From JAFMPW01 sp041743085 (lineage in GTDB: Bacteria; Bacteroidota; Bacteroidia; Flavobacteriales; Flavobacteriaceae), in the NCBI GenBank assembly GCA_041743085.1, contig JBGTNL010000091.1, forward strand, positions 40,078 to 104,077: a stretch of 64,000 nt of DNA, in the 5' to 3' direction. Positions 26,241 through 33,416 of the stretch are shown piece by piece (the stretch's first letter is position 1; the number at the start of each line of letters is the position of its first letter). The notes beneath the pieces are model-generated. The model ran no database searches. It had not been told where the DNA came from and worked only from the letters and a program-made list of their open reading frames with translations. Position numbers and translations under genes: made by a program.

Positions 26241-26750
26241 TTAATCTATGGTATCCAATACCCTCGAATAACCTTCCTTAAAGGGCCAGTCCCCCTGGCG
26301 GGTAAAGTGATAGACGGTCAGGATGCGCGATTTAAATTCGGGTAATAAGTCATTTACAGAAATATGATGAACAGTTTCAGAAAAAGAATTCAGCATACTC
26401 TTGTAAAATGCCTCCGGGACATTGCGATCTTTTGAGAATGATTGTGCTACTTCTAAATTATATAGCATCATATCTGCCACCATGGAAGGATCCATGCCCA
26501 GTTTAAGAAATTGTTTGATATATTTTTGGGCAACGGACCGCCGGGCCCGGGGACGTTTTCGTTTTAATGGAAAGTATTCGTTCGAGATCTTTAGTTTGGC
26601 TTGCTGTATTAATTTGTCCTCTTGTGGATTAAAGACAAAGTCATAATAGGTCTTAACTGCCGGAAAACGATTATAAAGATCTATAATTTGCTCCTCCAAT
26701 TGCCTTTTTTTCAAGGCGGCAACATATTTTTTCAAGGCTCTTTTACTCAC
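26241..26750 (-). CDS. DUF6155-family protein
   Basis: I place the start at a GTG (26750) giving 169 residues beginning V-S-K-R-A-L-K-K-Y. The upstream extension to an ATG at 26843 adds 31 codons that do not look like this family and run into the rpoD promoter region. The sequence (E-Q-I-I-D-L-Y-N-R-F, V-K-T-Y-Y-D-F-V-F-N-P, K-L-K-I-S-N-E-Y-F-P, R-A-R-R-S-V-A-Q-K) matches what I recall of a conserved Bacteroidota helical protein of unknown function, DUF6155. It is divergent from rpoD and probably heads a short operon with the two genes downstream. Confidence 0.7.
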   Translation of the reverse strand: MSKRALKKYVAALKKRQLEEQIIDLYNRFPAVKTYYDFVFNPQEDKLIQQAKLKISNEYFPLKRKRPRARRSVAQKYIKQFLKLGMDPSMVADMMLYNLEVAQSFSKDRNVPEAFYKSMLNSFSETVHHISVNDLLPEFKSRILTVYHFTRQGDWPFKEGYSRVLDTID

Positions 26751-26892
26751 AACCCGAATATAATCATATCGGAGGAATTTGGTACAATACCCTGAAAATA
26801 TAATAAAAACAAGGGGTTTGCAGAAAGTTGTGTTCTCCTGCACAATATTCTAAAAAAACTCATAAAATATGTATAATAATACTGGCATCCTT

Positions 26893-26921
26893 TTGGAAAA
26901 GACAGAATAATAGTGTATAAT
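26893..26921 (+). promoter_or_regulatory. Putative rpoD promoter
   Basis: TTGGAA and TATAAT lie 17 bases apart, ending 33 bases before the rpoD start codon. This is an E. coli sigma-70-like arrangement; the flavobacterial consensus is usually TTG then TANNTTTG, so the match may be coincidental in AT-rich DNA. Confidence 0.3.
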
Positions 26922-26954
26922 GAGAAATTATAAACGTTTAATCCGAAAATATAT

Positions 26955-27818
26955 ATGAGGCAATTAAAGATTATCAAGCAGGTAACCAACAGGGAGTCAA
27001 AATCATTGGATAAATACTTGCAGGATATCAGTAAAATTGAATTGATTACTGCCAATGAGGAAGTGGAATTAGCGCAGAAAATACGTACCGGCGATCAGGA
27101 GGCATTGGAGAAATTAACTAACGCCAACCTTAGATTTGTTGTTTCAGTTGCAAAACAGTACCAAAATCAAGGCTTAAAATTACCGGATCTTATTAATGAA
27201 GGCAATGTCGGACTTGTTAAAGCAGCTAAGCGATTTGATGAGACCCGGGGATTCAAATTTATCTCATACGCCGTTTGGTGGATACGCCAATCTATTTTAC
27301 AGGCCCTGGCGGAACAATCCAGGGTGGTTAGATTGCCTCTCAACAAAATTGGCTCCATCAATAAGATAAAAAAGACCTTTTCTTACCTGGAACAGGCTCA
27401 TGAAAGGCCGCCTTCCGCGGAGGAAATTGCCACAGAGTTGGATATGAGCGTCAGTGAGGTAAAGCAATCCATAAAGAACTCCGGGCGTCATGTTTCTATG
27501 GATGCACCTCTAAAAGAGGGTGAAGATTCTAACCTTTACGATGTAATGCGTTCCGGAGAATCTCCCAAACCGGACAGAGATCTGATGAAGCAATCCCTGA
27601 ATACCGAGATTAACCGGGCCTTGGAGACGTTATCCCCGAGAGAGGCCGATGTCGTGAAATTATATTACGGTATTGGGGACCAGCAATCCATGACACTTGC
27701 CGAGATTGGACAAACTTTTGATCTTACCAGAGAGCGAGTGCGCCAGATTCGGGAAAAGGCCATTCGCAAGCTGCGCCACAATTCCAGAAGTAAGCTGCTT
27801 AAGACGTATCTGGGTTAA
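26955..27818 (+). CDS. rpoD: Principal RNA polymerase sigma factor
   Basis: The 287-residue protein is the short Bacteroidota form of RpoD/SigA, lacking the long region 1.1. Region 1.2 is at the start (S-L-D-K-Y-L-Q-D-I), region 2 contains L-R-F-V-V-S-V-A-K-Q-Y, D-L-I-N-E-G-N-V-G-L and Y-A-V-W-W-I-R-Q-S-I. Region 3 follows at about 125-200. Region 4.2 ends with L-A-E-I-G-Q-T-F-D-L-T-R-E-R-V-R-Q-I-R-E-K-A. The start codon at M-R-Q-L-K-I is the usual one in this phylum. It is monocistronic, with a strong terminator 34 bases after the stop. Confidence 0.96.
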   Translation: MRQLKIIKQVTNRESKSLDKYLQDISKIELITANEEVELAQKIRTGDQEALEKLTNANLRFVVSVAKQYQNQGLKLPDLINEGNVGLVKAAKRFDETRGFKFISYAVWWIRQSILQALAEQSRVVRLPLNKIGSINKIKKTFSYLEQAHERPPSAEEIATELDMSVSEVKQSIKNSGRHVSMDAPLKEGEDSNLYDVMRSGESPKPDRDLMKQSLNTEINRALETLSPREADVVKLYYGIGDQQSMTLAEIGQTFDLTRERVRQIREKAIRKLRHNSRSKLLKTYLG

Positions 27819-27851
27819 GGATCGGGCATAAGGTTTATGAATTAAAAAAGA

Positions 27852-27879
27852 AAGAGGCGTTTTAAAAAACGCCTCTTTT
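27852..27879 (+). terminator. rpoD terminator
   Basis: Arms GAGGCGTTTT and AACGCCTC flank a short A-rich loop and are followed by TTTT. It closes the rpoD transcript and is convergent with the micro-ORF pair on the other strand. Confidence 0.85.
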
Positions 27880-27903
27880 CAATCTAACTAAACACTAAGA
27901 TAA

Positions 27904-28005
27904 TTATGAACAACTAAGTCTGTTGATGTCGTAATTCATTAAAATTTCATTCAAATCTTCCAGAAAATGTAAATAAGCTGCATTGTCATGGTTCATGTTT
28001 GCCAT
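27904..28005 (-). CDS. Micro-ORF A, 33 residues, paralogue of micro-ORF B
   Basis: A complete 33-codon ORF reading ATG to TAA on the minus strand. Its central segment A-Y-L-H-F-L-E-D-L-N-E-I-L is shared, with conservative changes, with micro-ORF B 35 bases upstream. The DNA under D-L-N-E-I-L is nearly identical (AATGAAATTTTAA). The pattern predicts one amphipathic acidic helix without a signal peptide. The two ORFs follow the YaiO-like gene on the same strand and converge with rpoD. The function is unknown; duplication of such a short frame makes chance less likely. Confidence 0.5.
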   Translation of the reverse strand: MANMNHDNAAYLHFLEDLNEILMNYDINRLSCS

Positions 28006-28040
28006 AATAGTAGGATTTGGAAATGAAAAAGCCGATCAAA

Positions 28041-28139
28041 CTATAAATAATCCAATTCGGCTAATTCGTTTAAACTTAAAATTTCATTTAAATCTCGGAG
28101 AAAAGCAAGATATTCCTCCCCGTAGGTGTCGTATAACAT
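28041..28139 (-). CDS. Micro-ORF B, 32 residues, paralogue of micro-ORF A
   Basis: A complete 32-codon ORF, ATG to TAG, on the minus strand. The segment E-Y-L-A-F-L-R-D-L-N-E-I-L matches micro-ORF A at the same spacing from the start, followed by a Leu/Glu-rich tail. Each ORF is preceded by an AAATCC- or AAACCC-type stretch before the ATG. It begins 151 bases after the YaiO-like gene stop codon, with no obvious terminator between, so it may be read from the same transcript. The 28140-28289 gap shows nothing else. Confidence 0.5.
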   Translation of the reverse strand: MLYDTYGEEYLAFLRDLNEILSLNELAELDYL

Positions 28140-28289
28140 GATAAGTTTGGGTTTCGTTATTATTGAGATTTGGGTATCAATAAATACAGAGTAAACTTAT
28201 TTAATCTTTCGCGGGAAAAAAATTAAATGTGGTGTAATCGCCCATTTCTGTTGTATACCCCTGTTAATCTGAAGGTCTACGAAATAAAA

Positions 28290-29597
28290 TTAGAACTTTA
28301 CCTTATAAGTTAGGCCGGCAGATACCGAAAACAGGAAGTTTCCAGGTTGACCGAACAATTCCCTTCTTGCGATTCCCAGCCTGGTTTTATAGATGTTTGG
28401 CGTGTTCTTGCCTGTAAATTGGTATTCAAAGTTTAATCGTTGCGATTCCAGGTATAGCAAGGTTTCAGAAAGCAAGGTGCCGTCGAGAATTATTTGTTTC
28501 AGTTCGGGGGAAAATCCTATTCCCCCACTAATCCCAAGGTAATTCTCGCCATCCTTCAAATATTTCCGTGCCACAAGATTCCCGGAGACCCGTGTGAGGT
28601 TATTTGATTTAGGAGTTATGTAGGATCTTAATGAAAAGTAGTAATTCCCCTTGTAAAGTCCCAGGGAATTGGTAAGTATGGAAATATCCCTGGAATCGAA
28701 GCTCATATAACGCATCCCCGCCGAGGCTTCTATAGCCCCCGGTAGGCTGGCATAGAGGTCCCCGCCCAGCCGGTGATTGGGAAAGATAGGGGAACTCGAA
28801 AATCCGTAATTTAAGTAGGCATATACCTTTTTCACTATTTTTGGATACATGCTTACACTATATTGAAGGCCATGGGTCTGAAAACGATTGCTGTAGCTAA
28901 TCCTGGGAATAATACTTCCAAATCTGGTTTGTCTTTTAAAATCAATACCTGAGGAAACAGACGGATCGTAAACCTCGGAAAAAACAGTAAATGAATTAGA
29001 TACCCCGATAGTATTCTTCGGTTTCTGCTTCTCATCAGGTTTTTTTGGTGATCCTTCCTTCTTCACCTTCACATTAGAAGAAACTTTTGTTTTGGTGTGA
29101 TTAGATGATAGTTCGGAGGCTGAAGTTTTATTTTCCGCATAGGGTTTGTATACCTGTGTTTCCAAATTTTTAAGGGCCAGGGTCCTAAGCCGTTCCAGTT
29201 CTTCGTCCTGTTCTATATAATAAATCGCTTTATTGGCCAAACCCAGTGCGATGGCACTGTTATTTGCGTACAGTTCATTTTTTATGGCAGCCACCCAGAT
29301 ATCTTTCTTGTATCGCTCGTAAGAGGTGATCTTGTTAAACTCAGCACGTGCCTCTTCATATTCCCCTTCCCAGCTATGTGTTCTTGCCAGCAAAGCGCGG
29401 GCTTCCGTGTGATCAGGGTAATTTTCAAGCAGCCGGTTTAAAGTATCCATGGCAGCAGTGTGTTTTCCCTCATAAGCGAGATCTCTGGCACCGTGCCATG
29501 CATTTTCAGGATTTGCATTAAAGGCTGCGTCCTGAGCAGATCCCAAAATGGAAAGCAGGCCGATGAGGAGGAAAAAGTATGTTTTTTTAAGCTTCAT
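28290..29597 (-). CDS. YaiO-family outer-membrane protein with N-terminal TPR
   Basis: The 435-residue protein has a signal peptide (residues 1-21). It is followed by TPR-like helices (about 25-160, e.g. N-A-W-H-G-A-R-D-L-A-Y-E-G-K and A-R-A-L-L-A-R-T-H-S-W-E-G-E-Y), a charged Lys-rich linker (about 165-205), and a C-terminal domain of alternating beta strands ending in a terminal aromatic (K-V-K-F) typical of outer-membrane barrels. This matches the YaiO family, found in E. coli near the yaiP glycosyltransferase. It overlaps the sulfatase-fold gene by four bases and is the last large gene of the operon. It may form the exit port for a surface polymer. Confidence 0.8.
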   Translation of the reverse strand: MKLKKTYFFLLIGLLSILGSAQDAAFNANPENAWHGARDLAYEGKHTAAMDTLNRLLENYPDHTEARALLARTHSWEGEYEEARAEFNKITSYERYKKDIWVAAIKNELYANNSAIALGLANKAIYYIEQDEELERLRTLALKNLETQVYKPYAENKTSASELSSNHTKTKVSSNVKVKKEGSPKKPDEKQKPKNTIGVSNSFTVFSEVYDPSVSSGIDFKRQTRFGSIIPRISYSNRFQTHGLQYSVSMYPKIVKKVYAYLNYGFSSSPIFPNHRLGGDLYASLPGAIEASAGMRYMSFDSRDISILTNSLGLYKGNYYFSLRSYITPKSNNLTRVSGNLVARKYLKDGENYLGISGGIGFSPELKQIILDGTLLSETLLYLESQRLNFEYQFTGKNTPNIYKTRLGIARRELFGQPGNFLFSVSAGLTYKVKF

Positions 29598-31984
29598 CGG
29601 TCGTTTAGGGATGCCATATCAGAAGCAGATGGTTGTTTTAATGAGGGGGAATGTATTCCTGCTGTTTTTCTTTTCCCGTATTCTCTTCGTGCCCTGGCGA
29701 TCTTATCCGCAATTTCGCCGACACTGGCGCTGTTTTGCTGTACGATTGCTATCAATTCGTAAGCCTCTTTATCTTTGTCGGACCAAAAATAGACGTCGAA
29801 CAGGGCAGCGTAAGAATCGATGTACTCCGGATTCAGGTTTATACAGTTCTGAAATATTTCAATGGCTTTGTCATAGTTACCCTGCCAGGCATTGATCCTT
29901 CCGGTCAGTATCCTTGCGTCGATATTTCCGGGCACCTCCGATAGAATATACCGGCATAGGAGCAGGGACCTTTCGAACTCCTTCTCAAAGGCCAGCGACC
30001 TGGCAGTGAGGTAGGCTTTATCAGAATTTTGGCCGTTATAGACACTGTTGATCCATACAATTTCACTTTCGGTAAACTTTTCCTTTTTAAGTGTGAAAAT
30101 GGCCAGACTATCAGGAATTATCTTGTTCCGTGTGGTTACATAGGAATTCATGGCCTTAAAATCGTTCATCTTTTTTTTCAGTTTGGAACCACCTCCTAAG
30201 GAAGTGCTGAGATCAAGGTTTTCATCCAAATCAAATACATCTCCATTAGACAAGATTTGTTCCTGATGGATGTACTCTTTCAACTCGTTCTTATTACGCA
30301 TCAGGGGAATGTCCTTCGTAGAGCGAAACCCTTCCTGCATGTCCAAGGCCGTCCCCATCCAGGCCACTTTTTTGGGCATTTTTAATTCGTATCTCTTATT
30401 TAGCATTGCCAGGATGCTTGGCGTTACATCAAAATGTGAAGAAACGGAACTCATTTTTCTCGTTGTTTTCAACATCGGACTATACATTATAAGCGGCACT
30501 TTAAACCTGCTTAATGCATTGCGCTGAGGGATTGGAATAAGCCGGTGATCTCCTGTGATTATAAAAATAGTGTTGTCATAATTGGGTTGCTTTTTATACT
30601 GCTGAAGCACCCACTTCAGGGCGTCATCGGTATACAGCAAGGTGGCAAATACATTATCGTTCTTTTCTATAACATTTTCAATTTTGTTGCTGTAGTTTCC
30701 CCCGGACAAAATTTGCTTCACTTTATTTTCGTAAAATTCTTGATCCGGAGGTATAAACGGTTCATGTGTACTAATGGTCATATACACTTCCAACCTGGGT
30801 TGGCTCGCATCTCTTTTTAAACTCATGCTTTTCCTGAAAAGTTCCTTATCCGCATATCCCCACGTGGCACCGGCCCCATCCTCTTTACGCAGTTCATAAT
30901 TTTTTCCAAATCCCGATTTGTCTAAAAGAAAGTCGATATTTTCACTGCGCAAAAACTTTTCTACATTGTCAAAGGAACTGTTAGTACCCTGATAAAAGGC
31001 CGTATGATAGCCATTGTTCTTCAATATGCTGAAAAGAGTTAATTTATTCGGATAGTCTTCCAATTCCATAAATCCACTTTTTCCAAACGGAAGGGATCCC
31101 AACAATGATGGGAGGACTCCAAAAGTTCTCCCGGTATTACTTAAACAATTTTCCCAATACAGCGATTTGGTGGTCAGGGAATCCAGAAAAGGCGTAAACC
31201 CCTCATACTCTGCTCCTTCACCTACAAAATCCCGGCCAAGACCTTCTACCATGAGAAATACAATATTGGGATGCTTCTCCTTCAATTCGAAATAATCGCC
31301 CAGCACATCTTCCATTTCCGACCTTTTGATCAAAGGAAATTCCACTTCAGAATTATAGGCATTATTCTCCGTGGAGGTGGAGTACAAGTTAACTGCCAGA
31401 TATTGCGTCTTATTCTGATTTATCGGTTTGCCTTCCGTAAAAAGGGTAGTTATGAACAGACTGAAAAGGATGATGGTAAAGGGATATAATTTGCTGATCC
31501 TGTGATAAAATCTTGACGTCACTTTATAAAGCCCGAAAAACAATGCAACAATTAGGACGACACCAATAATTATTGAAAAGGACAATCCACCGGAATTGGA
31601 AACGGTCTCTTTGATATCCCTGTAGCTATACCCTAAAAGATCTGAACCCAGGGGAACGAGGGTAGTGCAATAATAGCTGATGAGCATGGCTTCTATGATC
31701 AACAAAAAAATTAGAATGCCGAAAATGATGTTAAATCCATACCTGGGCCTTAAATTCTCCCAGAAGTTAAAGGGAAATACCATGATAATGCCTACCACGG
31801 AAGCGTAACCAATTTGATGGACTACAGCAATAAGGAAGCTTATGCCAAAAATACTGTCCACCACACCTTTGATATAAAGGGTAGTGTACTGGTACACTGA
31901 CAATAAAAACAAACAGCCAAAAAAGGCAATAATCAATCTTGTGTAATGCTTTAAATTGTAGGTGTCCAACTGACTTGTATTCAT
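29594..31984 (-). CDS. LtaS-like sulfatase-fold phosphotransferase with C-terminal TPRs
   Basis: The 796-residue protein has five or so N-terminal transmembrane helices (to about residue 180) and then an extracytoplasmic alkaline-phosphatase-superfamily domain. Metal-site and catalytic motifs are I-V-F-L-M-V-E-G-L-G-R near 236, the candidate nucleophile Thr in N-T-G-R-T-F-G near 283, S-T-H-E-P-F and T-G-D-H-R-L near 476. This is the layout of lipoteichoic-acid synthase and phosphoglycerol or phosphoethanolamine transferases. A C-terminal TPR region of about 140 residues (A-Y-L-T-A-R-S-L, I-D-A-R-I-L-T-G-R-I-N-A-W-Q-G-N-Y-D-K) is an unusual addition. It is tightly coupled to the glycosyltransferase (4 bases) and YaiO genes. 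Confidence 0.85.
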   Translation of the reverse strand: MNTSQLDTYNLKHYTRLIIAFFGCLFLLSVYQYTTLYIKGVVDSIFGISFLIAVVHQIGYASVVGIIMVFPFNFWENLRPRYGFNIIFGILIFLLIIEAMLISYYCTTLVPLGSDLLGYSYRDIKETVSNSGGLSFSIIIGVVLIVALFFGLYKVTSRFYHRISKLYPFTIILFSLFITTLFTEGKPINQNKTQYLAVNLYSTSTENNAYNSEVEFPLIKRSEMEDVLGDYFELKEKHPNIVFLMVEGLGRDFVGEGAEYEGFTPFLDSLTTKSLYWENCLSNTGRTFGVLPSLLGSLPFGKSGFMELEDYPNKLTLFSILKNNGYHTAFYQGTNSSFDNVEKFLRSENIDFLLDKSGFGKNYELRKEDGAGATWGYADKELFRKSMSLKRDASQPRLEVYMTISTHEPFIPPDQEFYENKVKQILSGGNYSNKIENVIEKNDNVFATLLYTDDALKWVLQQYKKQPNYDNTIFIITGDHRLIPIPQRNALSRFKVPLIMYSPMLKTTRKMSSVSSHFDVTPSILAMLNKRYELKMPKKVAWMGTALDMQEGFRSTKDIPLMRNKNELKEYIHQEQILSNGDVFDLDENLDLSTSLGGGSKLKKKMNDFKAMNSYVTTRNKIIPDSLAIFTLKKEKFTESEIVWINSVYNGQNSDKAYLTARSLAFEKEFERSLLLCRYILSEVPGNIDARILTGRINAWQGNYDKAIEIFQNCINLNPEYIDSYAALFDVYFWSDKDKEAYELIAIVQQNSASVGEIADKIARARREYGKRKTAGIHSPSLKQPSASDMASLNDR

Positions 31985-31988
31985 AATG

Positions 31989-33416
31989 TTATGCCTTACT
32001 AAAACCTTTGCGGCTAAGGGTACCCCACCCCGACTTTATATTAAATAATTTTCTGTAATTTCCTTTAATCGCCGAAAATGTGACAATTGGATGAAAAATA
32101 AACGGCTCGATCAATGCGAACAGCATTAATGTTAGAATGTCCTTGGTTTTTGTGTATTGATTATAGGTATATACCTCCCAAAGAATAGCATAGAACGAGA
32201 ACATGATTGCAAATGCATATACCATGAAAGTTATGGACATAAAAAATTCCACGTTCAGGATCCCCAAATAATAGAATAGCATAATCGATATAAGTCCGGT
32301 AAGCTCCAGTATCGGTGCAAGCCATTCGTAGAAGAACCAATAGGGATAACTCAACAGCCCCAGCCTTCCGAATTTTGAATTAAAGAACATGTCTTTATGC
32401 TTAAAAAGTGTTTCCAGGTTTCCCCGTGACCATCTGTCGCGCTGATCGATCAGCATTTTAACTTTTTCCGGGACTTCCGTCCAGCATAGTGGATCGGGCA
32501 TATATTCTATGGTATAAGCCTCCCTCCTGTCGTGCATATATCTCCGCATCCGGAAAACGATCTCCATATCTTCCCCTACCGTATTTGTGTCATAGCCGCC
32601 TACGGCAAGGGCAATCTCCCTGTCAAAAAAGCCGAAAGCCCCGGAGATGATCAAAAGGCTGTCCAACCGGCCCCATGCCATACGCCCCAAAAGGAATGAA
32701 CGTGTATATTCCAGCAACTGGAATTTTGCCAGCCAACTTTTCGGCAAACGTATTTCTTCAAGTTCCCCACCGGAAATTTTACAGGAATTTGCGATGCGAA
32801 TGACCCCGCCCACCGCAATGACCCTCTTTTCACTTCTTTGGAAGAATGATTTTACCACGTGCAAAAGGGCATCGGGCATTAGCAGGCAGTCCACATCGAT
32901 GCAGCCCACATATTTGTTTTCTGAAAGCTGAATACCGGTATTGAGAGCATCGGATTTGCCCCCATTTTCCTTATCGATGACCGTAAGCTTTGAAAAGGAA
33001 CGCTGGGTGGATTTATAGACCCCTCGGATGGGTTTCGATTTCCAGTCAGGGTCAATTTCATAATTAACCTTCACCAGAGCGTACGCGGCAATGATTTTTT
33101 CCAATGTATCATCCTTACTTCCGTCATTAACGAGCATTACTTCATAATTAACATACTGAAGGGATAACAGGGAACGGATGTTTTCCACTATCGTCATTCC
33201 TTCATTGTAGGCCGGAGCAATGATGGTTATACTGGGAGCCAGGGGCGAAGCCATGATCTTTGACAAGTCGCCGAAACTGTTTTTCTTTTTATAATGGATA
33301 GAATTTCTCGTAGACAGGTAAGCCATTGTACTAAAGATGAGAAACAAACTGATTGTAAACATCAAAAACACGATGTTTATATATTCCAGAATGACATTGA
33401 AAACCCCGCTATCCAT
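31989..33416 (-). CDS. Membrane glycosyltransferase family 2 (PgaC/IcaA-like)
   Basis: The 475-residue protein has an N-terminal transmembrane helix (11-34), a GT-A catalytic domain and three or four C-terminal helices. Motifs in order are P-A-Y-N-E-G at 68-73, V-N-D-G-S-K-D-D at 96-103, the D-V-D metal motif at 174-176, G-E-D at 281-283 and Q-R-D-R-W at 325-329. This is a processive polysaccharide synthase of the poly-N-acetylglucosamine/cellulose/hyaluronan type. It would use a UDP-sugar on the cytoplasmic side and push the chain across the inner membrane. It overlaps the HEAT-protein gene by eight bases. Confidence 0.88.
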   Translation of the reverse strand: MDSGVFNVILEYINIVFLMFTISLFLIFSTMAYLSTRNSIHYKKKNSFGDLSKIMASPLAPSITIIAPAYNEGMTIVENIRSLLSLQYVNYEVMLVNDGSKDDTLEKIIAAYALVKVNYEIDPDWKSKPIRGVYKSTQRSFSKLTVIDKENGGKSDALNTGIQLSENKYVGCIDVDCLLMPDALLHVVKSFFQRSEKRVIAVGGVIRIANSCKISGGELEEIRLPKSWLAKFQLLEYTRSFLLGRMAWGRLDSLLIISGAFGFFDREIALAVGGYDTNTVGEDMEIVFRMRRYMHDRREAYTIEYMPDPLCWTEVPEKVKMLIDQRDRWSRGNLETLFKHKDMFFNSKFGRLGLLSYPYWFFYEWLAPILELTGLISIMLFYYLGILNVEFFMSITFMVYAFAIMFSFYAILWEVYTYNQYTKTKDILTLMLFALIEPFIFHPIVTFSAIKGNYRKLFNIKSGWGTLSRKGFSKA

